Positions 28,311-38,469 are shown, counted from the stretch's first letter. The stretch: 64,000 nt of DNA from Bacteroidota bacterium (GCA_029557895.1 JAKQHT010000011.1:107981-171980), one strand, 5' to 3'. Notes: a model not told the origin generated them from the letters alone. Numbers and translations: made by a program.

Positions 28311-30968
28311 TTATTTGTTAGGAATATCTTCGGTTGAAAATCCATACAGCTTGTTGGCTTCTTCCTCTTTCAGTTTCTGCACCAGCTCCAAAGCATCCGG
28401 TATTACGTCGCTGCAAATGACGATCAGCGAATCTTTCTTTGCGTTTTTGATGGCAAAAGTTGCCGCCTCACGCTCGTTGGGGATGATGGTGGTTTTCTTG
28501 TTGGGATCTTTCATCTTGATGCCTGCATCGAGCATTGCAATAAGTTCCGTTTCTGTCCTGCCACGAAGGTTTTTGTCCTGACGGATAATGATTTCGTCAA
28601 ACATTTCGGCGGCAATGCTACCTATTTCGTTAGTGTCTTCCTCACGCCTATCACCAACACCGGCAATGATGCCCACTTTTACAGACGCATCAATATTTTC
28701 GATGAATTTCTGCAGGGCGCGCATTCCTGCGGGGTTATGGGCATAATCCAAAAGCACCTGAAAATCCTTGAACTGGAAGAGGTTCAAACGACCCGGTGTC
28801 TGTGCCGGCGACGGTATAAAAGTTTCCAATCCTGCTTTTATTTCTTCCAGGGTAAACCCTTTGACATAAGCCGTAGTTACCGCAGGAAGAATATTCTGAA
28901 TCATAAAGGTGGCACGCCCACCATATGTGAGCGGCACATTGACGGCCTTGACAACACGCATTTTCCATTCGCCCCTGCAAATGGTAATGAAACCGTTTTC
29001 ATAAACCGCCGAAATGCCTCCAAGCTTCTGCATGGCTTTGATACGCGGATTGTTTTCGTCCATAGAGAACAATGCCACGTTGCAGTTAACGCTCTTGCGC
29101 ATATCGTAAACAAGGTCATCATCGGCATTGAGGATGGCATAGCCTTCTGGAAGTACCGTTTCGGGGATGACGCCTTTTACTTTTGCAAGCTGCTCAAGCG
29201 TATGGATTCCCTTTAGGCCCAAATGGTCGGCAGCCACATTGGTAACGATACCGATATCGCACTTGTGAAAACCCAAACCTGCTCGCAACAATCCTCCCCT
29301 GGCACATTCCAAAACGGCAAAATCAATTGTTGGATCCTTTAGTACAAACTCGGCGCTGGCTGGCCCGGTACAATCACCTTTCATCAATATTTGGTTTTGG
29401 ATGTAAACACCGTCACTGGTGGTATAACCCACTTTGTGGCCCTTCATTTTAGCCAAATGGGCTATCAACCGGGTTGTTGTGGTTTTTCCGTTGGTACCGG
29501 TAATTGCGATTATCGGGATCCTGCTAGTGCTGCCATGAGGAAAGAGTTTGTCTATGACATTGGCCGCCACGTTCCTCGGCAATCCAGTAGTTGGCGCCAA
29601 ATGCATCCTGAAGCCCGGTCCTGCATTGACTTCAAGTACGGCACCACGGGTTTCTTCCAGGGGTTTGCTAATATCACTGGTCATCACATCAATGCCGCAA
29701 ATGTCCAAATCAATGATTTTTGAGATGCGTTCCGCCATAAAAACGATGGACGGGTGCACGATATCGGTCACATCTTCTGCCGTGCCTCCGGTACTCAAAT
29801 TGGCCGTATCCTTCAATATCAATCGTTGGCCATCTCCCAAAACAGAGTCCAAAGTATAACCACTGGCCTTGATGATTCCCAAAGTCAAGTCGTTGACGGA
29901 TATCTGGGTAAGTATATTCTCGTGGCCATAGCCCCTTCTTGGGTCTTTGTTTACTTCATCTATTAGTTGTTGTATGGTTGAAGTGCCATCTCCCACAACG
30001 TTTGCCGGAGTGCGCTTTGCGGCTGCCACCATTTTATAGTTGATGACCAAAAGTCGGTAATCCTCGCCGGTGACATAGCGTTCCACAATGATAGCGCCAT
30101 TTCGGGAGCTTTCTTTTGCACACCGGAACGCCACCAATGCGTCATCATAATTTTTAATGTTTACGGTAATGCCACGTCCGTGATTGCCATCTACCGGTTT
30201 TACAACCAATGGAAAACCAACATACTTACACGTCTCCTCAAGGCTGCTCTCGCGGCGAATGATTTCGCCTTTGGGCGTTGGCACTTCGGCCTGTTGCAAA
30301 AGATATTTGGTGTCTTCCTTATCGCAGGCAATTTCCACGCCTATACTGCTGGTTTCGCTGGTAACGGTAGCTTGTATGCGCTTTTGGTTGGAACCATAGC
30401 CCAATTGGCACAGGGAATATTTGTTCAATCGGATCCAAGGGATTCCTCTTGAGGCAGCTTCTTCGACAATGGAACCTGTACTTGGCCCCAAACGCTCGGC
30501 TTCGCGGAGTTCGCGCATTTTTTGGATATCATCGGTCAGGTCATAATCTTCGCCATCTATCAAAGCTTGGCAAATTTCGACCGCCACCTTGGCGGCATAC
30601 CGCCCGACAGATTCTTCCATATAGGCAAAAACAACACTATATACACCCTTTTCTCCATAACCACGTGTTCTGCCGAAACCTACGTCCATCCCAGCAAGTG
30701 ACTGTATCTCGAGGGCAATATGTTCTATGATATGGCCCATCCAGGTGCCTTCTTCTACACGTTGGAAAAAACCGCCCGGTTCGCCCACAGAGCAACGGTG
30801 TTCGTACATTGTAGGGAATAGTTTTTCAAGCCGGTCCCTGAACCCCTCGATTTTGTTGGACGGACGCTCTTCCATTTCTTCAAGGTCGAGAACCATCACA
30901 ATCAGTTTGTGGCGTCTTACAGACCAGTAATTGGGGCCGCGCATGGCGTTTATCTCGCGTATTCTCAT
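28311..30968 (-). CDS. cphA: Cyanophycin synthetase
   Basis: The product has 885 residues with the three-part CphA layout. The N-terminal domain (about 1-160) begins MRIREINAMRGPNYWSVRR. An ATP-grasp domain (about 210-480) contains VVKPVDGNHGRGITVNI and VLEVNAGPGFRMH. A Mur-ligase-like domain from about 490 has the P-loop ITGTNGKTTTTRL, ECARGGLLRAGLG, and the DYAHNPAG motif near 725. It adds Asp to the backbone and Arg to its side chain, making the storage polymer multi-L-arginyl-poly-L-aspartate in the cytoplasm. A divergent cyanophycinase gene starts about 260 bp away, confirming the pathway. Length matches cyanobacterial CphA (about 875). Confidence 0.95.
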   Translation of the reverse strand: MRIREINAMRGPNYWSVRRHKLIVMVLDLEEMEERPSNKIEGFRDRLEKLFPTMYEHRCSVGEPGGFFQRVEEGTWMGHIIEHIALEIQSLAGMDVGFGRTRGYGEKGVYSVVFAYMEESVGRYAAKVAVEICQALIDGEDYDLTDDIQKMRELREAERLGPSTGSIVEEAASRGIPWIRLNKYSLCQLGYGSNQKRIQATVTSETSSIGVEIACDKEDTKYLLQQAEVPTPKGEIIRRESSLEETCKYVGFPLVVKPVDGNHGRGITVNIKNYDDALVAFRCAKESSRNGAIIVERYVTGEDYRLLVINYKMVAAAKRTPANVVGDGTSTIQQLIDEVNKDPRRGYGHENILTQISVNDLTLGIIKASGYTLDSVLGDGQRLILKDTANLSTGGTAEDVTDIVHPSIVFMAERISKIIDLDICGIDVMTSDISKPLEETRGAVLEVNAGPGFRMHLAPTTGLPRNVAANVIDKLFPHGSTSRIPIIAITGTNGKTTTTRLIAHLAKMKGHKVGYTTSDGVYIQNQILMKGDCTGPASAEFVLKDPTIDFAVLECARGGLLRAGLGFHKCDIGIVTNVAADHLGLKGIHTLEQLAKVKGVIPETVLPEGYAILNADDDLVYDMRKSVNCNVALFSMDENNPRIKAMQKLGGISAVYENGFITICRGEWKMRVVKAVNVPLTYGGRATFMIQNILPAVTTAYVKGFTLEEIKAGLETFIPSPAQTPGRLNLFQFKDFQVLLDYAHNPAGMRALQKFIENIDASVKVGIIAGVGDRREEDTNEIGSIAAEMFDEIIIRQDKNLRGRTETELIAMLDAGIKMKDPNKKTTIIPNEREAATFAIKNAKKDSLIVICSDVIPDALELVQKLKEEEANKLYGFSTEDIPNK

Positions 30969-31199
30969 AAATATTTAGGCATTAGTGAGTGTTACTTCTT
31001 AATCATCAAGAATCTGTTTAGACTTGCTATACAAGAAATTTATGGATCATTCCTGTGACAAACAAGGCGTATTTTTAAGGATAGCAACACTATCTTTTCA
31101 AAAACACAACGAAGTTACAGTCAGGAAGAACCATAAAAGAATTGATACAATGATTTTAACAGATTCTAAATATAGAATTTTTTTTAAATTAAATAAGTT

Positions 31200-31207
31200 T
31201 AATTTTG
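31200..31207 (+). promoter_or_regulatory. Putative -7 element of cphB
   Basis: TAATTTTG matches TAnnTTTG. It lies so close to the ATG at 31211 that the transcript would begin past it, which favours the ATG at 31232 as the real start. Confidence 0.45.
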
Positions 31208-31231
31208 CAGATGTACAAAAAAGTTTTTTTA

Positions 31232-32092
31232 ATGGCACCAAAAGGCACGTTGATTCCCATAGGTGGAAACGAAGACAAAGGTTTTGAAGATGACGAAATC
31301 CATAGGTTAGACTATGTTGAAGAAGGAATATTGTCGCACGTAGTACGTGAAGCGGGAGGCAAAACAGCCAAGATCGTGGTTATTCCCACTGCGTCGAGCA
31401 TCCCTGTAGAGGTTGGCAAAAACTATTTGAAGGCCTTTGGCACTTTAGGCTGTAAAAATATCTCGGTGCTGAACATCAAGTCCAGAGAGGCATCCGAAAG
31501 CCGCAAAGCGATTGCGCTCATTCAAAACGCCGACTGTATTATGTTTTCGGGTGGCGACCAGTCCAAAATTTCAAAATATATAGGGGGCACGACCATTCAC
31601 AACATTTTATTGGATCGATATAAAAACGACGCCAATTTTGTGATTGCCGGCACCAGCGCCGGTGCTATGGCTATGTCCGCAGAAATGATTACAGGGGGAA
31701 GCAGTACCAAGGCTTTCGTAAAAGGTGCCGTTTCGATGCACCAAGGAATAGGCTTGATACCTCAATTGATCATTGACACCCATTTTATTCAGCGTGGGCG
31801 GTTTGGGCGCATTTCAGAGGCGGTTGCCAAATTTCCGGACCTCATAGGCGTAGGACTTGCCGAAGATACCGGAATGATTATCAAAAACGGTAATGAATGT
31901 ACGGTAATTGGTTCAGGAATGGCGATTGTTTTTGATGGTAGTAGCTTGACTCACAACAATGAGAAAATCTTAAAAGTTGGAACACCCATGACGATGACCA
32001 ATTTAAAAATACACGTTTTGGCAAATGGTGATGAATTTAACATCAGCACAAGACAGATTAATGTGTTGCCTGTGGCGTCGCCGTTTATTTAG
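31232..32092 (+). CDS. cphB: Cyanophycinase
   Basis: The product has 286 residues from the ATG at 31232 (MAPKGTLIPIGGNEDKG, the usual N-terminus of the family); in-frame ATG 31211 and TTG 31205 are less likely given the promoter position. It is a class-I-glutamine-amidotransferase-like serine peptidase (S51). The nucleophile is Ser142 in GTSAGAMAMS, and SGGDQSKI and GLAEDTGMII are further family motifs. There is no signal peptide, so it acts in the cytoplasm on stored polymer, releasing beta-Asp-Arg dipeptides. It is divergent from cphA, and the isoaspartyl peptidase gene that would finish degradation is 2.5 kb downstream. Confidence 0.93.
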   Translation: MAPKGTLIPIGGNEDKGFEDDEIHRLDYVEEGILSHVVREAGGKTAKIVVIPTASSIPVEVGKNYLKAFGTLGCKNISVLNIKSREASESRKAIALIQNADCIMFSGGDQSKISKYIGGTTIHNILLDRYKNDANFVIAGTSAGAMAMSAEMITGGSSTKAFVKGAVSMHQGIGLIPQLIIDTHFIQRGRFGRISEAVAKFPDLIGVGLAEDTGMIIKNGNECTVIGSGMAIVFDGSSLTHNNEKILKVGTPMTMTNLKIHVLANGDEFNISTRQINVLPVASPFI

Positions 32093-32130
32093 AGGTATAT
32101 TTTTGCTTCGAAAGCTTTGTTAGAGAAATC

Positions 32131-34131
32131 TTACTTCTTCATAAATTTAAGATATTCAACAGTATTATCGTCAACTGACAGGCGTACCATGTACATCCCC
32201 GATGGCAAGTGGGAAACCGGTATCGCCTCGCGGTTCTCCACGGCCGCCCTGTACAGCATCTTTTGCCCAACCATGTTGTAAACGGACACCGAGGCACTGC
32301 CCTTCAAGTTTGCCATTTGCAGGACATCTCCCGCTGGGTTTGGGTAAACGTAAACAGTACCTTTTCCCGAAACATCAGGCACCGAGGCCGTTTCGGTACT
32401 ATACTCGGAAGTTTCATACACACATCCGCATTCATCCTGAAATCTCACGGTAAAGACCGACGGTCCAAATCCGCTGATGTCAAGACTTTCATCGATCGCC
32501 CCAGGTATATCAATGCCATTCATTGTCCATTGGTGGCCCTGGTAGCCAAAAGGCGCAAAAAGGATGCCGTTATCCAAAGTGATTTCAAATGTCTCGTGGC
32601 TGCAATGGTCAAAGTTGATTTTGGCAATAAACCCCGAAATACTGCCCGGCTCTTTGGTTTCCTTATGGGCACCGCTTGTGGCAAGGTCATCAATATCCGT
32701 TAAACCGGTCACATAAAACTTATTCTCAGCCCCACGACTTATGCTATTTATTCCCTCGTCAAATGGCTTGCTCCAGTTAAGGTTGCCCGTTGTGTCCAAT
32801 GATGCCACAAACCCTTTTTGATTACCGGTATGAGGCGTATAGCTGCACTCGGCGGCATCAAAATAAAAATCCGAACTTTGTGTACCGCCCGCTATTAAAA
32901 TCTCTTCATTATCATAATTGCCTTCAACTATTAAGGAATTCGTATATCCAAATAAAGTATTTACGCCATTTAGAAAGGAGTTTTCTGCTCCATTACCACC
33001 AACATATGTGCCCCACTGTTTGTTGCCAAGTTCGTTATATTTTAAAAGAATCATATCATTTTGTGCACCTCCGTAAACAGGACCATAGGTTCCTGTGGTG
33101 CCAAGGTCAGTACTATTTACCCTGCCATAAACAAATACATTCTCCTGACCTATGGATTCATGGCTTGTGATTTTTACGTCAAAGTACCTGTCTAAAGAAC
33201 CATTACCGCCCAAAAAAGTACTCCAGATTCTATTGCCCGATGAGTCAAACTTTGCCAAGAAACCAATTGAATTATTGGTATTGGCATCCCGGGTATCGAT
33301 TTCGGCACCGGGTGAGGCAATGTTGTTGGCGCTTCTTGTATTGCCGCAAACATAGAGATAGCCCTGAGCGCTTAAGGCAATGTTCTGGACATCATCTATA
33401 TCTTCCCCGCCCAGATAGGTGCACCATATCCTGTTGCCGGAGGCATCAAACTTGGCGATAAACCCATCGGAATCGCCCCCAAAAAAGTCGGGCTGGAACG
33501 TGCCTGGGGTGCCCAGATCGGCATAGGTTGCCGTACCCGTCATATAAATGTCGTTGGTGGCATGGTCTATGGCCAATCCGGAGTATATGGTATTGCCCCC
33601 CAGACCAAAATAAGTGCCCCACAGCAGTGTGCCGCCGGGCGAGAACTTTGCCAAAAAAATGTTGGGGTTGGCAGTCTGGTTGGGCTCCCACACCGTAAAC
33701 TCCTGGAATGCTCCGGGCGTGGTGATGTTGGTATGCCCCTGATTGGTGCCTGTAAGGATAATGTTGCCCTCGGCATCCAGGGCCATGTCCCCAAGTCTAT
33801 CTGCGGAGTCCCCTCCATAATAGGTACTCCAGATCAGGTTGCCCGAGACATCCCATTTGGACAGAAATATATCGCGCTTGGCAAAATCCGGATTGTTTTC
33901 CACATCAAAAAATGTTTCCTGGTGCGCGCCCGGCGTGGCGATCCCAAGTGTATCACTGGTGACGCCTGCCACATAGATATGGTCACTGATACTGTCGTAC
34001 AGCACCTGAGCAGGTTGGGTGCGGCTATAGCTGTCATTCTGCACCCCGAAATAGGTGAGCCAGTCCAGTGAGGTCTGCGCAAAAAGGCTTGACGACAACA
34101 AAACAGTGAAAATGGCAACGGTATATTTCAA
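32131..34131 (-). CDS. T9SS-exported SBBP-repeat beta-propeller protein
   Basis: The product has 666 residues. A signal peptide ends SSLFAQ. Residues 25-500 contain six to seven SBBP-type blades, each with a SGNxIWSTYxGG core followed by a GDMALDAEGNIILTGT-like strand. The last 80 residues are a type A T9SS sorting domain with VYPNPAGDVLQM, VSVYNMVGQKML and PSGMYMVRLS motifs, ending in KFMKK. The protein would be secreted through the gliding/T9SS apparatus and attached at the surface. No ATG lies near the 5' end: the frame starts at TTG (34131), and CTG three codons upstream would give the typical LKKLKYTVAIF. It lies between the cyanophycin genes with no evident link to them. Confidence 0.85.
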   Translation of the reverse strand: MKYTVAIFTVLLSSSLFAQTSLDWLTYFGVQNDSYSRTQPAQVLYDSISDHIYVAGVTSDTLGIATPGAHQETFFDVENNPDFAKRDIFLSKWDVSGNLIWSTYYGGDSADRLGDMALDAEGNIILTGTNQGHTNITTPGAFQEFTVWEPNQTANPNIFLAKFSPGGTLLWGTYFGLGGNTIYSGLAIDHATNDIYMTGTATYADLGTPGTFQPDFFGGDSDGFIAKFDASGNRIWCTYLGGEDIDDVQNIALSAQGYLYVCGNTRSANNIASPGAEIDTRDANTNNSIGFLAKFDSSGNRIWSTFLGGNGSLDRYFDVKITSHESIGQENVFVYGRVNSTDLGTTGTYGPVYGGAQNDMILLKYNELGNKQWGTYVGGNGAENSFLNGVNTLFGYTNSLIVEGNYDNEEILIAGGTQSSDFYFDAAECSYTPHTGNQKGFVASLDTTGNLNWSKPFDEGINSISRGAENKFYVTGLTDIDDLATSGAHKETKEPGSISGFIAKINFDHCSHETFEITLDNGILFAPFGYQGHQWTMNGIDIPGAIDESLDISGFGPSVFTVRFQDECGCVYETSEYSTETASVPDVSGKGTVYVYPNPAGDVLQMANLKGSASVSVYNMVGQKMLYRAAVENREAIPVSHLPSGMYMVRLSVDDNTVEYLKFMKK

Positions 34132-34180
34132 TTTTTTCAGGCATTTTTTACTAATTTAAGAAATTTTAACAACCGAGCTT

Positions 34181-34543
34181 ATGAAAACGTTTCTTTTAAC
34201 ACTTATGCTTATGATGGCCACGGCCGTAGCCAATGCAAACACATTAACGGTGTTCAACTCCACTAATTGCACCTATACAATCTCCACAGACGGCGGCACT
34301 TTTCCTATGTGGCCATATACTGTAGCATTTTACGACTCCCCTTATGATATCGGAACTGGCATCCCTGCAGACGGAGACTTTCATGTCGTCAAAGTTTTAC
34401 TGCCGGGTGTGGGCGGAATTGATGCCACATCTTATGGCCCGTATGCAAACACAAGCGCTTATGGTGCCCCATGTAATGGTGGCTCGCCCTTTAATATTTC
34501 CTGGACTTGGTCTGGAAGTGATGTTATCGTGCACATTTATTAG
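34181..34543 (+). CDS. Small secreted protein of unknown function
   Basis: A 120-residue protein with a signal peptide (MKTFLLTLMLMMATAVANA). The mature part is rich in Thr, Ser, Gly, Tyr and Trp with two cysteines (in NSTNCTYTIS and APCNGGSP), which could form a disulphide, and appears all-beta. It is transcribed divergently from the T9SS propeller gene with 49 bp between starts. No family was recognised. Confidence 0.6.
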   Translation: MKTFLLTLMLMMATAVANANTLTVFNSTNCTYTISTDGGTFPMWPYTVAFYDSPYDIGTGIPADGDFHVVKVLLPGVGGIDATSYGPYANTSAYGAPCNGGSPFNISWTWSGSDVIVHIY

Positions 34544-34600
34544 GCAATCATTAAAAAAACACCTCATTAGTTCCAAAAGACCGACCTTTTAGCAAAAAAA

Positions 34601-35533
34601 CTAATCCCTATAAATCGCCACCGTTTTTAACCCAGCAGAAGACTTACAAGCGCGATACATCCCTTCGGTATTGAACGGCATGGCGATATTTCCTTTGCTG
34701 TCAACAGCGACCAATCCGCCATCGCCACCAATGTTTAACACACGTTTATTGATCACTTCGTTGGCAGCATCTTCAAGCGACCATCCTTTATATTCCATAA
34801 GACAGGACACATCGTAAGCTACCACTCCGCGAATAAAAAACTCGCCGCTTCCGGTACAGCTTACGGCACAGGTCTTGTTGTTGGCATAAGTTCCTGCGCC
34901 AATCATAGGTGAATCGCCAACTCTACCAAACTTTTTATTGGTCATTCCGCCTGTTGAGGTTGCTGCTGCTATAGTCCCAAATTGGTCGCAAGCTACAGCA
35001 CCAACGGTTCCAAACTTTGAATCTTTCTTTACAGAATGGTCTAATTGAAAGGTCCCAGAATCTTTGATATCCAACCATTGCTGATACCGGAATTCATCAT
35101 AAAAATAGGCAGTATCCTCAATGGTGTATCCCAATTGTTCCGCGAATTGCATGGCACCGTCGCCGGCCAGAAACACGTGCTCTGTTTGCTCCATCACGTC
35201 ACGGGCAAGTGCGATGGGATTTTTAATACCAGTTATTAAACTAACCGCTCCGGCACCAAGGGTTTTTCCATCCATAATGCTGGCATCCATTTCATGTGTT
35301 CCTTCGGCTGTAAACACAGAACCTTTGCCCGCATTGAACAAAGGCGTATCTTCAAGATGTTTAACGGCAATTTCTACGGCATCAAGAGCGGTTCCGCCAC
35401 CTTGCAAGAGGTCATAGCCCGCATCAAGGGCGATCTGCAATGCACGTTTGTAGGCCGCTTCTTTGTCGGGGGTCATCATCCCTTTGACCAAAGTGCCCGC
35501 ACCGCCGTGTATGGCTATCGAAAATGTATTCAT
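34601..35533 (-). CDS. Isoaspartyl peptidase / L-asparaginase (Ntn hydrolase)
   Basis: The product has 310 residues from the ATG at 35533 (MNTFSIAIHGGAGTLVKG, the canonical N-terminus); a longer frame to 35575 is unlikely. Ntn-hydrolase signature: autocleavage before Thr176 in SKFGTVGAVACD, with GRVGDSPMIGAGTY and CTGSGEFFIR lining the pocket as in plant-type asparaginases (IaaA/EcAIII). No signal peptide, so cytoplasmic. It hydrolyses beta-aspartyl dipeptides. Given cphA and cphB nearby, splitting of beta-Asp-Arg from cyanophycin is the likely role. It is a distant paralogue of the secreted amidase at 24.8 kb. Divergent from polA. Confidence 0.92.
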   Translation of the reverse strand: MNTFSIAIHGGAGTLVKGMMTPDKEAAYKRALQIALDAGYDLLQGGGTALDAVEIAVKHLEDTPLFNAGKGSVFTAEGTHEMDASIMDGKTLGAGAVSLITGIKNPIALARDVMEQTEHVFLAGDGAMQFAEQLGYTIEDTAYFYDEFRYQQWLDIKDSGTFQLDHSVKKDSKFGTVGAVACDQFGTIAAATSTGGMTNKKFGRVGDSPMIGAGTYANNKTCAVSCTGSGEFFIRGVVAYDVSCLMEYKGWSLEDAANEVINKRVLNIGGDGGLVAVDSKGNIAMPFNTEGMYRACKSSAGLKTVAIYRD

Positions 35534-35631
35534 GTAAAATGCTAATAATGCCGAAAAATACAAATTGCATTTCAATAAATTTCCATCAGACCCATAAGTT
35601 TTGTAGTTTTAGGGTTTCAATTGCACATCCA

Positions 35632-38469
35632 ATGCCAGAACAAAAACGCCTCTTTTTAGTCGATGCCTACGCACTCATTTTCCGTGGGTACTATGCTTTT
35701 ATCAAAAATCCCCGAATCAATTCAAAAGGAGTCGATACCTCTGCCATCCTTGGGTTTGTCAATTCGTTGCTGGATGTTATCAAGCGGGAACGCCCCGACC
35801 ATTTGGCTGTTTGTTTTGACAAGGGAGGAAGTGTGGACCGCATTGAGATGTACGAAGCTTACAAAGCCAATAGAGATGCCACCCCGGAAGCTATCATGGT
35901 GGCCGTACCATACATTGAGCAGATATTGAAAGCCATGCATATCCCGATTGTGGTCAAGGAGGGCTATGAAGCAGATGATGTCATCGGTACGCTTTCAAGA
36001 CAGGCCGAAAAAGCAGGTTACAAAGTGTTTATGGTGACCCCGGACAAAGATTTTGGTCAGTTGGTTACCGAAAACGTGTTTATCTACCGTCCAAAATCGT
36101 TCGGAGGTGGTTACGAAACATTGGGCATTGAGGAGGTTAAAGCCAAATTTGAAGTGGAAAACCCACTTCAAGTCATCGACCTCTTGGGTATGATGGGCGA
36201 CTCATCAGACAACATTCCCGGACTTCCGGGCGTGGGCGAGAAAACCGCAAAAAAGTTCATCAAAGAATACGGCAGTCTGGAAAACCTTCTGGCCAACACC
36301 CATGAACTGAAAGGAAAACTTAAAGAAAACATCGAGGCCAATAAGGAGCTCGGGGTATTGTCAAAAACCTTGGCCACCATCATGCTCGACGTGCCGGTGG
36401 AATTCAACGAAACAGAATTTGAAATGTCCGAACCCGATGTTGAAGCCGTGACAAGAATTTTCAATGAGTTGGAATTTAGACAGTTACTTGCTAACTTTCT
36501 TAAAACTTTTTCGTTAGGGGCATCAGAAAACCAAACTATTGCTGCTACACCATCGGCCGAAACCCAAAAACCAAAAACAACTGCGGGTGCCGGACAGTTT
36601 TCACTGTTTGATGTGGAAAGCAACGGCGATCTTGTCGTGGACCATCAAACCTCGCGAATGACGGCCAAAACCAATTCACATTTTTACCAAAGCGTCACTT
36701 CCAAAATTGCCACCAAATTGTTCATCCAAAATTTGATGAAGCAAACCAGTGTGTGCTTTGATACCGAAACCACCAGCATCAACCCCATTGAGGCGGAATT
36801 GGTGGGCATTGCCATGTCTTGGGAATCTGGAAAAGGATTTTATCTGCCGGTTCCGGAAGATAAAAATTCGGCCCAAGACCTGATAGAGCAGTTGCGTCCT
36901 TTTTTTGAAAATGAAAGCATCCAAAAGATTGGGCAAAATTTGAAATATGATATAAAAGTGTTGAAAAAATATGCGGTTGATGTGAAGGGAAAACTTTTTG
37001 ACACCATGCTTGCGCATTACCTAATCAACCCTGATATGCGGCACAACATGGATGTCTTGGCCGAAACCTATCTGAATTACACACCAATTTCCATTGAAAC
37101 ATTGATTGGCAAAAAGGGCAAAAACCAAATGACCATGCGCGATGTCCCTTTGGAACAACAAACAGAATACGCTGTTGAAGATGCCGACATCACGCTTCAG
37201 CTTAAAGAACACTTTGAAAAAGAACTTGTAGAGGCCAATACCCAAAAACTGTTTGACGAAATCGAAATTCCTTTGTTGCGAGTGCTTGCCGATATGGAAC
37301 TCGAGGGCATCAACCTCAATATAGACTTCTTGAAATCACTTTCAGAAGAACTTGAAAGCGACATTAAAACTTTAGAAGCCACCATATATAAAGAAGCCGG
37401 CGAAACGTTCAACATCGCATCGCCAAAACAATTGGGCGACATCCTTTTTGAAAAATTGAAACTGATAGACAACCCGAAAAAAACCAAGACCGGGCAATAT
37501 GCCACTTCCGAAGATATTTTGAGTTATCTGGCCAAGGACCAGGAAATCATCAAGCATATTCTGGAATTTCGAGCACTGTCAAAATTAAAAAGCACATATG
37601 TGGATGCCCTTCCTTTACAAGTAGAACCCCTAACGGGACGGGTCCATACCGACTATTTGCAAACTGTGGCCGCTACCGGCCGATTGGCGAGCAACAACCC
37701 AAACCTGCAAAACATCCCGATACGTACCGACCGGGGACGTCAAGTTCGAAAAGCATTTATCCCAAGAGATAAAGACCATGTGCTCTTGGCCGCCGATTAT
37801 TCACAGATAGAACTGCGCATCATCGCTGCATTGAGCGGAGAAGACAATATGATCAATGCCTTTAAAAACGGTGAAGACATCCATGCCTCTACAGCTTCAA
37901 AAGTGTTCCATGTACCGATTTCTGAAGTGACCCGTGAGCAGCGCAGCAATGCCAAGACCGTCAACTTCGGGATTATTTACGGTGTTTCGGCATTTGGCTT
38001 GAGCAACCAAACCGATTTGTCGCGCACCGAGGCCAAAGAGTTGATAGATATCTATTACGCCACGTATCCAAAATTACGTGATTATATAAGCAATCAAATC
38101 AATTTTGCCCGAGAAAACGGTTATGTACAGACCGTTTTGGGACGAAGGCGCTATCTGAGCGACATCAACTCACGGAATGCCGTGGTACGAGGCGCGGCAG
38201 AGCGGAATGCCGTCAATGCACCCATTCAGGGCAGTGCCGCCGATATCATAAAAGTGGCCATGATCAACATCCACAAGGAGCTCAACAAAAACCATTTTAA
38301 ATCGAAAATGCTCTTGCAGGTACATGACGAATTGGTGTTTGATGCCTACAAACCCGAACTGGAGCCTCTCAAACAGTTGGTCAAAACCGAAATGGAGAAC
38401 GCATACCATCTCACTGTGCCATTGATTGTTGATATAGGCGTGGGGAATGACTGGCTAGAAGCACATTAG
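35632..38469 (+). CDS. polA: DNA polymerase I
   Basis: The product has 945 residues from the ATG at 35632 (MPEQKRLFLVDAYALIFRGYYAF); an in-frame extension to 35524 lacks support. The 5'-nuclease domain covers about 1-295 (YEADDVIGTL, VTPDKDFGQLV, MGDSSDNIPG). The 3'-5' proofreading domain is intact, with CFDTETTSI (exo I) and the final YAVEDADITLQL. The polymerase domain has ADYSQIELRI (motif A), RSNAKTVNFGIIYG (motif B) and LLQVHDELVF (motif C). All three activities are expected. Monocistronic. Confidence 0.97.
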   Translation: MPEQKRLFLVDAYALIFRGYYAFIKNPRINSKGVDTSAILGFVNSLLDVIKRERPDHLAVCFDKGGSVDRIEMYEAYKANRDATPEAIMVAVPYIEQILKAMHIPIVVKEGYEADDVIGTLSRQAEKAGYKVFMVTPDKDFGQLVTENVFIYRPKSFGGGYETLGIEEVKAKFEVENPLQVIDLLGMMGDSSDNIPGLPGVGEKTAKKFIKEYGSLENLLANTHELKGKLKENIEANKELGVLSKTLATIMLDVPVEFNETEFEMSEPDVEAVTRIFNELEFRQLLANFLKTFSLGASENQTIAATPSAETQKPKTTAGAGQFSLFDVESNGDLVVDHQTSRMTAKTNSHFYQSVTSKIATKLFIQNLMKQTSVCFDTETTSINPIEAELVGIAMSWESGKGFYLPVPEDKNSAQDLIEQLRPFFENESIQKIGQNLKYDIKVLKKYAVDVKGKLFDTMLAHYLINPDMRHNMDVLAETYLNYTPISIETLIGKKGKNQMTMRDVPLEQQTEYAVEDADITLQLKEHFEKELVEANTQKLFDEIEIPLLRVLADMELEGINLNIDFLKSLSEELESDIKTLEATIYKEAGETFNIASPKQLGDILFEKLKLIDNPKKTKTGQYATSEDILSYLAKDQEIIKHILEFRALSKLKSTYVDALPLQVEPLTGRVHTDYLQTVAATGRLASNNPNLQNIPIRTDRGRQVRKAFIPRDKDHVLLAADYSQIELRIIAALSGEDNMINAFKNGEDIHASTASKVFHVPISEVTREQRSNAKTVNFGIIYGVSAFGLSNQTDLSRTEAKELIDIYYATYPKLRDYISNQINFARENGYVQTVLGRRRYLSDINSRNAVVRGAAERNAVNAPIQGSAADIIKVAMINIHKELNKNHFKSKMLLQVHDELVFDAYKPELEPLKQLVKTEMENAYHLTVPLIVDIGVGNDWLEAH

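Noticed and set aside
31024..31287. 87-codon plus-strand frame before cphB
   Set aside because: It overlaps the cphB start in another frame, runs through the promoter and has no family resemblance.
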